Of a stretch of DNA of 64,000 bases, positions 7,942 through 16,099 are shown in pieces; position 1 is the stretch's first letter; the number at the start of each line of letters is the position of its first letter. The stretch covers positions 218,430-282,429 of the forward strand of contig NZ_JADWPD010000010.1 of assembly GCF_017308975.1 (NCBI RefSeq), read 5' to 3'. Under the pieces are notes generated by a model that made no database searches, was not told where the DNA came from, and worked only from the letters and a program-made list of their open reading frames with translations. Source of the stretch: Amycolatopsis sp. MtRt-6. Lineage in GTDB: Bacteria > Actinomycetota > Actinomycetes > Mycobacteriales > Pseudonocardiaceae. Both the position numbers and the translations under genes were made by a program.

Positions 7942-9728
7942 CAGGTCAGCCCGTGGCCGAAGGGGTACTTGACTTTCTGCACGTCGGCGCCCGCCGGGAT
8001 GTCGACCGGCAGCTTCCCGACCGGCTTAGTCTTGCCGAGGATCACCTTCGCGAGCGCCTCCAGGGTCGGCCCGATGTAGCCGTAGGTGGCCAGCCAGGTC
8101 CGCACGGTGCTCGGGTAACCCGCGTCGTACGGGATCTGCGCGGCGACCGCGACGACCGGCTTGCCGGTGGCCGCCACGGCGTCGAGCAGCTTGGTCTGCA
8201 GCGGGTAGGTGCCGATGTTGTTGGTCAGCACGACGACGAGGTCGGCACTCTGCGCCTTGGCGACCGCCTGGGCGATCTGGGCGTCCGTCGGGGCCTGACC
8301 GGTCTGGTAGGCCGTCGCGGCCGTGCCGTGGGCGGTCAGCTTCTGCGCGAGGGACGCCGTCGTCGAGACGCCCCAGCCGGTGACCAGCGTCGTCGCGGGC
8401 TGCTGCTTCAGGGGCAGGAGGCCGGCGTCGTTCGCGATGGCCGTGATGCCGCGGTCGGCGATGTCCTGCGCCGTGGCGAGGCTCGACGGGATGCCGACGG
8501 TCTGCATCACCTTGCCCGGCGCGACGAACGGCGAGAACAGGATGCCGCGCTGGAACTTGAGCTTCAGCACGCGCAGCACGCTCTGGTCGATCCGCTGCAT
8601 CGGGATGTCGCCGGACTTGACGGCGGCGAGGACCGAGTTGATGGCGAGGTCGAGGTGCACCGGCATGAGCAGCTGGTCGACGCCCGCTTTGAGCGCGAGC
8701 ACCGGGATTTCGGCGTCGCTGTGCATTTCGCGCACGCCCTGCATCTCCAGCGAGTCGGTGATGACGACGCCGTTGTAGCCCAGTTCGTCGCGCAGCTTCC
8801 CGGTGACGATCGGCTTCGACAGCGTCGCGGGCTCGAGCGACGGGTCGAGGCTCGGGAACTGGATGTGCGCGGTCATGATCGAGTCGACGCCGGCCGCGAT
8901 CGCGGCCTTGAACGGCGGCACGTCGGTGGCCCGCCACTGCGCCTCGGTGCTGTCGATCCGCGGCAGCCCGGTGTGGCTGTCGGTCGGCGCGGCGCCGTGC
9001 CCGGGGAAGTGCTTGGCCGTCGCCGCCACGGACTTCTCGAAGCCCTGGACCTCGGCGGTGACGAAATCGCCGGCCAGGCCGGGTTGCCCGGAGAAGGACC
9101 GGACGCCGATGACCGGGTTGACGGGGTTCGAGTTGACGTCGGCATCGGGCGCAAAGTCCTGGTTGATGCCGACGGCCCGCAGTTCCCGGCCGAGGATGGT
9201 GGCGGCCTGCGTCGCGCGGTTCGTGTCCCGCCCGGCGGAGATGGCCATGGCGTTCGGGAACTCGGTGGCCGGCGCGCCCATCCGCGTGACGGTGCCGCCC
9301 TCCTGGTCGGCGGCGATCTGCAGCGGGATGTGCGCCCCGCTGCGGACCGCGGCCTGCTGGAGGCCGTTGGACAGCTTCGCGACCTGCACGGGGTCGTCGA
9401 AGTTGTCGCGCGAGTCGTTGTTGAAGTAGATGACCCCGCCGAGGTGGTACTTCTCGATGACCTGCGCGGGGGTGTCGACGCCGAAGTCCGCCTGGTTCTT
9501 CGGGTTGACCTCGTCGGCGGACTTGCCGTTCACCCAGGTGACGAACAGCTGCCCGACCTTCTGCTCCAGCGTCAGCCCGCGCAGTGTCTGCGTCGCCGCG
9601 GCCTCGGCCTGCGCGTCCGCGCTCACCCGCGGTGCACTCGCCGCGGTCGCGACACCCACACCGGTGAAGGCGAGCACCCCGGCGACGGGCAGGGCGAGCG
9701 CATGGAACCTCCGATTTCGGGTCGTCAC
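7938..9728 (-). CDS. nagZ: Secreted beta-N-acetylglucosaminidase, GH3 (NagZ)
   Basis: This 596-residue enzyme has a signal peptide (about 1-32) and a GH3 barrel with KHFPGHG at 239-245. The Asp250/His252 acid-base pair in TDSHTGLP and the nucleophile region VITDSLEMQGV (about residue 320) are present. A second, Rossmann-like domain occupies the last 200 residues, as in the two-domain Gram-positive NagZ. It clips non-reducing GlcNAc from cell-wall sugars outside the membrane. It is first in the recycling cluster and overlaps namZ. No PTS transporter (MurP) or MurNAc kinase is in this window, so the uptake and phosphorylation step must be encoded elsewhere. Confidence 0.9.
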   Translation of the reverse strand: MTTRNRRFHALALPVAGVLAFTGVGVATAASAPRVSADAQAEAAATQTLRGLTLEQKVGQLFVTWVNGKSADEVNPKNQADFGVDTPAQVIEKYHLGGVIYFNNDSRDNFDDPVQVAKLSNGLQQAAVRSGAHIPLQIAADQEGGTVTRMGAPATEFPNAMAISAGRDTNRATQAATILGRELRAVGINQDFAPDADVNSNPVNPVIGVRSFSGQPGLAGDFVTAEVQGFEKSVAATAKHFPGHGAAPTDSHTGLPRIDSTEAQWRATDVPPFKAAIAAGVDSIMTAHIQFPSLDPSLEPATLSKPIVTGKLRDELGYNGVVITDSLEMQGVREMHSDAEIPVLALKAGVDQLLMPVHLDLAINSVLAAVKSGDIPMQRIDQSVLRVLKLKFQRGILFSPFVAPGKVMQTVGIPSSLATAQDIADRGITAIANDAGLLPLKQQPATTLVTGWGVSTTASLAQKLTAHGTAATAYQTGQAPTDAQIAQAVAKAQSADLVVVLTNNIGTYPLQTKLLDAVAATGKPVVAVAAQIPYDAGYPSTVRTWLATYGYIGPTLEALAKVILGKTKPVGKLPVDIPAGADVQKVKYPFGHGLTW

Positions 9729-9909
9729 GACCAGCCTCCCAGAAAGTTGCGGGCGCCGTCGGACGTCAGAAGTCCACTCGGAGGCGCCGGTATCGGGAAG
9801 CTACTCACCGAATCCGGCGCTGTCCATCGACGGACCGCACGAACGGCCCAGTCGTACCCGGATCGGTAGCGAAAGTCTCCGTTCGCAAGATGCGCAGCGG
9901 CCAAACGGC

Positions 9910-10027
9910 TGACGAGTCCCGCCCCCAATCACGCGAGTCCCGCCCCGGCTCACGTGATGCCCGGCCAATCACGCGTGATGCCCCGCTGATCACGCGAGAT
10001 GCCCCACCAGTCACGCGTGATGCCCCA
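9910..10027. repeat. Palindromic tandem array, period 19-21 bp
   Basis: About six head-to-tail copies of a unit like TCACGCGTGATGCCCC occur here. Cores start at 9929, 9950, 9969, 9990 and 10011, and a decayed copy starts at 9910. Two cores are the perfect palindrome TCACGCGTGA; others read TCACGTGA, TCACGCGAGT or TCACGCGAGA. Both strands happen to be open through it because 21 is a multiple of three. I treat it as non-coding. It lies between the nagZ start and the ncRNA terminator hairpin. Confidence 0.8.
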
Positions 10028-10059
10028 ACCCCGCGGCGGCATGTCCCCCACATAGACGA

Positions 10060-10093
10060 GGCGGCGCCCGTGGCCTAAGCCACGGGCGCCGCC
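10060..10093 (-). terminator. Strong hairpin ending the ncRNA/HAD transcription unit
   Basis: A perfect 15-base stem (10060-10074 with 10079-10093) has a four-base loop. No U-rich tail is present on either side, as is common in actinobacteria. It lies downstream of the proposed ncRNA and separates it from nagZ. Confidence 0.7.
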
Positions 10094-10298
10094 CGCCAGC
10101 GGGAAAATCTAGGGGGGCCCAGGCGGGAAAGCGGGTCGTACCTACATGGACTCGGCGTGTGGCGTCCCACTACGCAGTCCCTAGACGACGAGCCTCCCGC
10201 GGCGCGCTGCGCGTGGGTACCCGGAGTCCGCGCACGGAGGTTTGCCGGGGTGGAACAGGCTTCTCTTCTACCTGCTCCCTGGCCGACCGAACGTCCGC
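10060..10298 (-). ncRNA. Probable Ms1/6S-like small RNA
   Basis: This roughly 240-base non-coding stretch has its own promoter-like sequence upstream and a strong hairpin at its 3' end. No credible reading frame crosses it. Its position, just downstream and on the same strand as an Rv3661-like HAD phosphatase gene, is where M. tuberculosis has MTS2823 (Ms1). Streptomyces has the 6S-like scr3559 near equivalent genes. Ms1 binds RNA polymerase core and accumulates in stationary phase. 5' and 3' regions share short complementary blocks (GGCCAGG near the start, CCTGGGCC near the end), consistent with a closed rod. The ends are inferred. RNase P RNA and tmRNA signatures are absent. Confidence 0.6.
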
Positions 10299-10304
10299 AC
10301 CTAC

Positions 10305-10333
10305 TTTCTACGCCGTGAGCCCGGTCACTTCAA
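10305..10333 (-). promoter_or_regulatory. Promoter of the Ms1-like RNA
   Basis: On the minus strand, TTGAAG (10328-10333) and TAGAAA (10305-10310) are separated by 17 bases, close to the housekeeping sigma consensus. Transcription would begin near 10298. Confidence 0.55.
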
Positions 10334-10459
10334 GTGCGCGGACGGGTGCACCGGTACAGAGGCTGGATCGGGTGACATCGGCACCCTGCGCGACGGACAA
10401 TTCGGGGCTGGGCCAAGCAAAGTGGAGGCCGTACGGCCGTGTGGGTGGCGGGCGGCCGG

Positions 10460-11290
10460 CTATCGGGACCGACGGCGACGGTTGAGGCCGTACCAGGTCG
10501 CTCCGGCGGCCACCGCGCCGACGCCGAGCGCCACCATCCCGGCCGATCGCGTGGGCAGCCGGGTGCGCAGCGACATCGGCCGGTCGAAGGCGAGGATCGG
10601 CCAGCCGCGGTCCAGGGCCTCGCGCCGCAGGAGCTTGTCCGGGTTGACCGCGTGCGGGTGCCCGACGACCTCGAGCAGCGGGATGTCAGTGCTCGAGTCG
10701 GTGTAGGCGAAGCACTCGGCGAGGTCGTAGCCGTAGGCCGCGGCGAGTTGCTTCGCGGCGACGGCTTTGTTGGCGCCGTAGCAGTAGAAGTCGACTTCGC
10801 CGGAGTAGCGGCCGTCTACGATCTGCATCCGCGTGGCGACGCTCCGGGTCGCGCCGAGCATCTCCGCCACCGGCGCGACGACCTCCTCGCCGGTCGCCGA
10901 CAGCACGATCACGTCGTGCCCGTCCGCGCGGTGGCGCGCGATCAGCTCGGCCGCCTCCGCGTACACGAGCGGGTCGACGACGTCGTGCAGCGTCTCGCGG
11001 ACGATCGCCGAAACCTGGGCGACGTCCCAGCCGGCGCACAGCGCGGAAACCTCGGCGCGCAGCCGCTCGGTTTTGTTCTCGTCGGCGCCCGCGAGCGAGA
11101 ACACCAGCTGCGCGTAGGCGCTGCGCAACGCGGCGCGACGGTTGATCAGCCCTTCTTTGAGGAGGGGCTTGCTGAACGCCAACGCGCTCGACGAAGCGAT
11201 GATCGTCTTGTCCAGGTCGAAGAACGCGGCCACCGCGTGCTCCGGGCCCGGCTTCCGGATGCGCGACGGCGCGCTGCTCGGTTCGGCCAC
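10460..11290 (-). CDS. HAD-IB family phosphatase with C-terminal membrane anchor
   Basis: This SerB-like haloacid dehalogenase hydrolase has about 276 residues, homologous in context to Rv3661. Motif I is FFDLDKT, with the nucleophilic first Asp. Motif II is VLSATG, motif III includes the GANKA lysine, and motif IV is AYTDSSTD. The last 30 residues form a single hydrophobic helix followed by NRRRRSR, which should tether it to the inner face of the membrane. The GTG at 11288-11290 is preferred because residues before it look unlike the family. The substrate is unknown. The Ms1-like RNA follows on the same strand. Confidence 0.82.
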   Translation of the reverse strand: MAEPSSAPSRIRKPGPEHAVAAFFDLDKTIIASSSALAFSKPLLKEGLINRRAALRSAYAQLVFSLAGADENKTERLRAEVSALCAGWDVAQVSAIVRETLHDVVDPLVYAEAAELIARHRADGHDVIVLSATGEEVVAPVAEMLGATRSVATRMQIVDGRYSGEVDFYCYGANKAVAAKQLAAAYGYDLAECFAYTDSSTDIPLLEVVGHPHAVNPDKLLRREALDRGWPILAFDRPMSLRTRLPTRSAGMVALGVGAVAAGATWYGLNRRRRSR

Positions 11291-11460
11291 CTGTCCAGGA
11301 TAGGAGCTTGATCGCGGCGCGTCCCGTTGATCCACCACGCGCGCGTCGCGCCGGGCGGAAAATCCATGACAGGCAGGCACTTCGGGCGCGCTGTGCCGTT
11401 ACCGAACTGTGTGCCTCCTCCGGCGCGCGAACCGGCGCCGGGCGGAGTTACAGTGAGGGA

Positions 11461-11549
11461 GCCCGGTGTCCAACCGGGCCGGTTCAGTCCGACCCCCCGG
11501 GGCTGAACCCACGGCGGCCCCCGTCCCTCCCCCCTGGCGGGGGCCGCCC
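11461..11549 (+). other. Cluster of three consecutive hairpins (possible small RNA or attenuator)
   Basis: Three perfect stems follow one another: GCCCGGT/ACCGGGC (11461-11479), GGTTCAG/CTGAACC (11481-11509), and an 11-base stem beginning GGCGGCCCCCG at 11513 and closing with CGGGGGCCGCC near 11548. A TACAGT (11449-11454) just upstream could be a -10 element. The last stem is followed by CTCTTACC. The region lies between the HAD gene and ssd, more than 350 bases from either coding start on the plus strand. Confidence 0.4.
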
Positions 11550-11916
11550 TCTTACCTCCCGCTTACCTTTCCCGGTTTTCTTTGCCCAGGCCGGATTCCG
11601 CCTTCCGCGCCGACGCTCACGGCTTTTTGCCCTCCGCTTACCTTCGGCAATTTCCCGAATCGTGGTTCGCGTGCGAGCGGAATCTTCGCGTGCGGATATT
11701 CGTGCCGATTTCCGCCGCAGATGCGTCTCGGGCGGGCGCGATCCTGCCACACCACACCGACAGAACCGGTCCGCGAGCCGGGGCAAAGGCCGCGGTTGTC
11801 CACAACACCCCGGTTGTCCACAGCCGGCCGCTCGCCCCGTTGTGCCACCCGGCCCCCGCCCGCGACGGTGGAAGCCGGGCCACCCACGGCCCGCACCGAA
11901 GACGGGGGAGGAACGC
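11550..11916 (+). promoter_or_regulatory. Long leader of the ssd-tad operon with two DnaA boxes
   Basis: This 367-base stretch has no convincing gene and is AT-richer than its surroundings up to about 11720. It holds two identical copies of TTGTCCACA, the actinobacterial DnaA box, at 11796-11804 and 11814-11822, in the same orientation and 18 bases apart. A GGGGGAGGAA ribosome site precedes the ssd ATG. DnaA may act here as a transcription factor, or the site may only titrate it. Confidence 0.55.
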
Positions 11917-12984
11917 ATGACGGGGCAACGACCGCTGGTGATCGCCGCGGACGAGACCGTGCTCGACGAGATACTGCGGGTGGCCGCGGTCGCGGGCTGC
12001 GAACTCGACCGCGCACCCGACCTGACGGCGGCGAGCACGCACTGGGCTCGCGCGCCACTGGTGGTCCTCGACGAAGACGCCGCGCGGATGCCACCCACGC
12101 TGCCCCAGCGTGGCGGGATCCTCCTGGTCTGCAAGGGCAGCCCGGGCCCGTCGACGTGGGAGCACGCGTTCCGCGTCGGCGTCGAGCGCGTGATCTCGTT
12201 GCCCGACGAGGAGACCAAGCTCGCCGGCGCGTTCGCCGACGTCGTCGAGACACCGGCGGAGCAGCCCGGCCTGGTGCTCGGCGTGGTCGGCGGCCGGGGC
12301 GGCGGAGGAGCGTCGGTGTTCGCCTCGGCACTGGCGATGGTGGCCGACCGTGGTCCGGGCGGCGCCCTGCTGGTGGACTGCGACCCCCTCGGCGGCGGCT
12401 TGGATGTGTTGCTCAGCCTGGAAAAGGCGCCGGGCACCCGCTGGCCGGAGGTGAACCTCAGCGGCCGGGCATCGGTGTCGTTGCTGGCCTCGAGCCTCCC
12501 GAGACTCCGCCACCGCGGCGGCAGCCTCCCGGTGCTGGCGTGCGCCCCTGAGGGCGAAGGCCCGAATGCCGAGTCGCTGTCGGCGATCCTGTCCGCCGGT
12601 CGTCGTTCGGGCCGCACGGTGGTGTGCGACCTCCCGCGCACCCTCGGCGAGGTGGCCGAGGAGGTGGTGCTGCGGGCTGACCTGGTCCTGCTGGTGGTTC
12701 CGCTGGAGATCCGGGCGTGCCTGGCGGCGAAGCAGGTGCTGAACCGCCTGACGAAGCTGACGGCCCGCCTCGGCCTGGTCACATGTGGACGGTCGGGCGA
12801 GCGGGTAGCCCACACCGCGGCGCTCCTCGGCCCACCGGTGCTGGCTTCGATGCCCCCAGAACGTGGGCTGGGGAAAGCAGTGGACAACGGCGAGTTCCCG
12901 GCCAAGCCCAAAGGCCCCCTGACAACAGCGGCGGCCAAGGTCCTGCAGCTGGCGCACCGCGAAGCCCAGGCGGCCGCCCGATGA
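11917..12984 (+). CDS. ssd: Septum-site-determining protein Ssd / TadZ-CpaE-like ATPase
   Basis: This 355-residue MinD/ParA-like protein, the Rv3660c homologue, heads the Tad gene cluster. An N-terminal receiver-like region (1-110) precedes the ATPase-like domain. The Walker A position reads VVGGRGGGGASVFASAL with no lysine, so it departs from the deviant KGGxGKT motif. DCDPLGGGLDVLL and VVCDLPRTL follow as later motifs. In mycobacteria Ssd over-production blocks septation; in pilus systems TadZ/CpaE places the machine at the pole. Both fit. The ATG follows GGGGGAGGAA. Its stop overlaps the next small gene (ATGA). Confidence 0.82.
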   Translation: MTGQRPLVIAADETVLDEILRVAAVAGCELDRAPDLTAASTHWARAPLVVLDEDAARMPPTLPQRGGILLVCKGSPGPSTWEHAFRVGVERVISLPDEETKLAGAFADVVETPAEQPGLVLGVVGGRGGGGASVFASALAMVADRGPGGALLVDCDPLGGGLDVLLSLEKAPGTRWPEVNLSGRASVSLLASSLPRLRHRGGSLPVLACAPEGEGPNAESLSAILSAGRRSGRTVVCDLPRTLGEVAEEVVLRADLVLLVVPLEIRACLAAKQVLNRLTKLTARLGLVTCGRSGERVAHTAALLGPPVLASMPPERGLGKAVDNGEFPAKPKGPLTTAAAKVLQLAHREAQAAAR

Positions 12985-13208
12985 CAGCCAAGACGGACCT
13001 CCACCGGCCGGGAACCCCGACGAGGGTGTCGGAGCTCCTCCTCCCCACGATCCTGTGCTTGCTGAGCCGCGGCCCGGAGAGCGCGACGAGCTTCTCGAGT
13101 TTGCTGCGCCCCCAGCCCGAGGCAGGAGAACGCCCGGAACCGGGCACCCGCGTCACCGCACTTCACGACCGGCCCCTGTCACCCCGAGCAAGGCAGGTGA
13201 ACCCATGA
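12981..13208 (+). CDS. Small 75-residue protein nested between ssd and tadA
   Basis: This frame begins with ATGACAGCC, whose ATGA overlaps the ssd stop. It ends with a TGA that forms ATGA with the tadA start, so both ends are coupled by four-base overlaps. That arrangement is hard to explain unless it is translated. The product has one hydrophobic stretch (VSELLLPTILCLL, residues 16-28) and a Pro/Arg-rich remainder; no family is recognised. It fills a gap that would otherwise be an unexplained 220 bases inside a tightly packed operon. Confidence 0.5.
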   Translation: MTAKTDLHRPGTPTRVSELLLPTILCLLSRGPESATSFSSLLRPQPEAGERPEPGTRVTALHDRPLSPRARQVNP

Positions 13209-14356
13209 CCACCGATTTCGTCGACCGCGTCCGCAATCGCCTGGCCGGCGACCGCCGCCAAGCCGACCCGGTCGCCGTCGCGACCGCCGTCCGCGCCGAA
13301 GCAGGCGGCGCCCTCGGCCACAACGCAGTGCTCGACGCGGCCCGCCAAGCCCGCGACGAGTTCGTCGGCGCCGGCCCGCTCGCCCCGCTCCTCGACGACC
13401 CGGCCACCACCGATGTGCTCGTCACCGGCCCCGGCGAAGTCTGGACGGACGGCCCGCAAGGCCTTGTCCGCACCAGCATCCGCTTCAAGAGCGAAGAATC
13501 CGTCCGCCGCCTGGCCCAGCGCCTCGCTCTCGCGGCCGGACGCCGCCTCGACGACGCGCAGCCCTACGTCGACGGCTGGCTCCCCGGCACCGGCCCCCAC
13601 GGCCGCATCCGCGTGCACGCCGTCCTCCCGCCGATCGCGGCCGGCGGCACCTGCCTGTCCCTCCGCGTCCTGCACCCGGCAACGCACGACCTCACCGCTC
13701 TCGCCGAACTGGGCGCGTTCGACAACGCCGGCGCGAAACTGCTCGGCACCGTCGTCTCCCGGCGGATGGCGTTCCTCGTCACCGGCGGCACCGGCGCGGG
13801 CAAGACCACGCTCCTGGCCGCGCTGCTCGGCGCGGTCGACCCTGGCGAGCGGATCGTCTGCGTCGAGGACGCCGGTGAACTGCAGCCCGCGCACCCGCAG
13901 TTCGTCAGCCTCGTCGCCCGGCCGGCCAATGTGGAGGGTGCGGGCGCGGTCGGCCTGCCCGAGCTCGTGCGCCAGGCGCTGCGCATGCGTCCCGACCGGC
14001 TGGTGGTCGGCGAGGTCCGCGGTGCCGAGGTCGGCGCCCTGCTCACCGCGCTGAACACCGGTCACGACGGCGGCGCCTGCACCGTCCACGCCAACTCCCC
14101 GGCCGAGGTGCCCGCCCGCATCGAGGCACTGGCCGCGCTCGGCGGTCTCGGCCGTGACGCCGTGCACAGCCAGCTCGTCGCCGCGATCCGCGTGGTACTG
14201 CACATGCGGCGCGAGCCCGGCGGTCGCCGGCGCCTGGCCGAGGTCGGCGTCCTTCGTGCCGAACACGGCAGGGCCCGGGTCGTCCCGGTGTGGCGGGCAG
14301 GCAGGTGGACGATCGACCGGCACCTGTTCGCGACGTCGGGGGCGATCGCGTGCTGA
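13205..14356 (+). CDS. tadA: Tad pilus assembly ATPase TadA/CpaF
   Basis: This 383-residue secretion ATPase powers Flp-type pilus assembly at the cytoplasmic face. Visible motifs are Walker A GGTGAGKTTL, the Asp box VCVEDAGEL, Walker B VVGEVRGAE and the His box ending TVHANSPAEV. The N-terminal region (about 1-90) is the usual helical domain. An ATG preceded by AGGCAGGTG gives the start. The downstream gene is 64 bases away, preceded by its own AAGGAG. Confidence 0.93.
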   Translation: MTTDFVDRVRNRLAGDRRQADPVAVATAVRAEAGGALGHNAVLDAARQARDEFVGAGPLAPLLDDPATTDVLVTGPGEVWTDGPQGLVRTSIRFKSEESVRRLAQRLALAAGRRLDDAQPYVDGWLPGTGPHGRIRVHAVLPPIAAGGTCLSLRVLHPATHDLTALAELGAFDNAGAKLLGTVVSRRMAFLVTGGTGAGKTTLLAALLGAVDPGERIVCVEDAGELQPAHPQFVSLVARPANVEGAGAVGLPELVRQALRMRPDRLVVGEVRGAEVGALLTALNTGHDGGACTVHANSPAEVPARIEALAALGGLGRDAVHSQLVAAIRVVLHMRREPGGRRRLAEVGVLRAEHGRARVVPVWRAGRWTIDRHLFATSGAIAC

Positions 14357-14420
14357 GTCTCCTGCTGGTGCGGATTTCCGTGCTGCTCAACGTTTTCCCA
14401 CGCGATCGAAGGAGACGGCG

Positions 14421-15179
14421 ATGATCGGTCCGTGGCCCCTGCTGTGCGTGGGAGCGGCCCTGGCGTGCTGGCCCCGGCCACCCGACCGGTTCCAGGCCGC
14501 GACCGAGCCACCGGCAACCGTCCGGATCACCGAAGTGTGGCGCGTGGTCCGTTGGCTGCTCCCGGCTGTGTTCGCCGGCTGGCTCGCGGGAGCCGGCGGC
14601 GCGGTCGCCGCCGGCGTGCTGACGCTGGCGTGGAGCCAGGAGCGGCGAGCCCATCGCCGGGCCACCGCGGACCTGGCGAAGGCCGCGCAAACCGCGACGG
14701 CGTTGCGAACCGTGGTGGCCGAACTCCGATCCGGTGCCCATCCGGTGACGGCGGCGGAAGCCGCCGCGGAGACGGTCCCGGACTTGGCCGGCGAACTACG
14801 CGCCCTGGCGACGGCCGCCCGCCTGGACACCGAGCTGCACGCACCGGCCCTGCCGCACCTGGCCACGGCTTGGACGCTGGGCAAACGGCACGGCCTCCCG
14901 ATGGCCGACGTCCTCGACGCGGCCCGCCGTGACGCCGAAGCAGGTCTGGCGTTCACCCGCCGGATGCGCGCCAAGCTGGCCGGGCCCAGGGCCAGCGCGG
15001 CGGTGCTCACCGGGCTGCCGGTGCTGTGCGTGCTGCTCGGGCAGGCCATGGGCGCGGCTCCGCTGTCCGTGCTGACCGGCAGCACGGCGGGCCAGGTGCT
15101 GCTGGTCGCCGGGTGCGTCCTGCTCTGGGCCGGGACGGCTTGGTGCCGCGCCCTGACCGGACGGGTGCGGATCCGGTGA
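14421..15179 (+). CDS. tadB: Tad pilus membrane platform protein TadB
   Basis: This 252-residue protein has two hydrophobic segments near the N-terminus and two at the C-terminus. They flank a helical cytoplasmic domain with AELRSGAHPVTAAEAAAE, typical of the T2SSF/TadB family. It forms the inner-membrane platform on which TadA acts. The ATG at 14421 follows AAGGAGACGGCG. The stop overlaps tadC as GTGA. Confidence 0.85.
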   Translation: MIGPWPLLCVGAALACWPRPPDRFQAATEPPATVRITEVWRVVRWLLPAVFAGWLAGAGGAVAAGVLTLAWSQERRAHRRATADLAKAAQTATALRTVVAELRSGAHPVTAAEAAAETVPDLAGELRALATAARLDTELHAPALPHLATAWTLGKRHGLPMADVLDAARRDAEAGLAFTRRMRAKLAGPRASAAVLTGLPVLCVLLGQAMGAAPLSVLTGSTAGQVLLVAGCVLLWAGTAWCRALTGRVRIR

Positions 15180-15892
15180 ACGCGATCGCACTCCTGCTCT
15201 TCGGAGGGGCGCTGCTCACCTGGCCGGACAACCCCCGGGCGCGGCGCTTTGCTCGGCTGGCCGGCGGCCCGGAGCCCGTCCGCAAAGCGCGTCACGTGGT
15301 CCCGTACATGGCGGCGGCCGTCGGCGGTGTCTCGGCGGCGGTGCTGATCGGCGGGGTGGCCGGGGTGGTGGCGGGCGCGATCGTGACGGCGACCGGGTGG
15401 TGGGCGATCCGCCGCACCCGCCGTCCGCGACCACCGGTCGTGGATGTCGCCGCCAAGCTGCGGCTGGCGGGAACGCTCGACCTCCTCGCCGCGTGCCTGC
15501 GCGCCGGCTTGCCGGTGTCTTCGGCGTTGGCGGCGGTGGCCGGCACCGCGCCCGCCGCCTTGAGAACGCCCCTGAGCTCGACGGCCGGGCTGCTCGTCCT
15601 CGGCTCACGGCCGGACGAGGCCTGGGCGCCGGTGCGGGCCGTCCCGGGCCTGGGCGAGCTGGCGGCCGCGGCGATCCGGACATCTCGTTCGGGCGCGGCG
15701 TTCGCCACGGCGGCCACCGACCTCGCCGCGCGTCTCCGCGACGAGCTGGCCACCGAAGCCGAAGAACGCGCCGAGCGGGCCGGAGTGGCGCTCGCCCTGC
15801 CGGTCGGGCTGTGTTTCCTGCCCGCCTTCTTCTGCCTGGGCGTGCTGCCGGTCGTCCTCGGCCTCGCCGGACGGCTCGGCCCGCTCTTCTGA
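15176..15892 (+). CDS. tadC: Tad pilus membrane platform protein TadC
   Basis: This is the second T2SSF-type platform protein, 238 residues. A short N-terminal membrane helix is followed by two helices at about 40-80, the conserved LLAACLRAGLPVSSAL segment and a C-terminal membrane pair. The GTG start overlaps the tadB stop by four bases, so the two partners are translated together. Confidence 0.85.
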   Translation: MNAIALLLFGGALLTWPDNPRARRFARLAGGPEPVRKARHVVPYMAAAVGGVSAAVLIGGVAGVVAGAIVTATGWWAIRRTRRPRPPVVDVAAKLRLAGTLDLLAACLRAGLPVSSALAAVAGTAPAALRTPLSSTAGLLVLGSRPDEAWAPVRAVPGLGELAAAAIRTSRSGAAFATAATDLAARLRDELATEAEERAERAGVALALPVGLCFLPAFFCLGVLPVVLGLAGRLGPLF

Positions 15893-15922
15893 CCACGGAT
15901 TTTGTACTGAAGGGAAACCCCC

Positions 15923-16099
15923 ATGCGCACGTTCCGCCGCCGTCCCCGCTCGGACGACGGTTCCACGACGGTCGAGTACGCCATCGTCACCGTCGCCGTA
16001 GCGGCCTTCGCCGCAGTCCTCTATTCCCTGCTCACTGGAGACTCGGTCGTCTCGTGGCTGACGAGCCTGGTCATGAAGGCCTTGTCGGTGCCGTCGTGA
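15923..16099 (+). CDS. Flp/DUF4244-type pilin
   Basis: This 58-residue prepilin has a positive N-terminus ending in SDDGSTTVEYAI, where the conserved Glu sits at +5 of the mature pilin as in Flp pilins. A hydrophobic helix and a short tail follow. It is presumably processed by a prepilin peptidase not found in this window, and polymerised by TadA/B/C. AAGGGAAA precedes the start. The stop overlaps tadE (GTGA). Confidence 0.85.
   Translation: MRTFRRRPRSDDGSTTVEYAIVTVAVAAFAAVLYSLLTGDSVVSWLTSLVMKALSVPS

Noticed and set aside
9805..10078. Frames on both strands through the palindromic array encoding 7-residue repeats
   Set aside because: Both are open because the repeat period is 21; no ribosome sites and no conserved protein features. 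Kept as a DNA repeat.
10094..10460. RNase P RNA or tmRNA
   Set aside because: The conserved GAGGAAAGTCC-type and T-loop/CCA-end signatures are missing; location fits an Ms1-like RNA better.
11796..11822. Replication origin
   Set aside because: Only two DnaA boxes, with no dnaA, dnaN or gyrB nearby.
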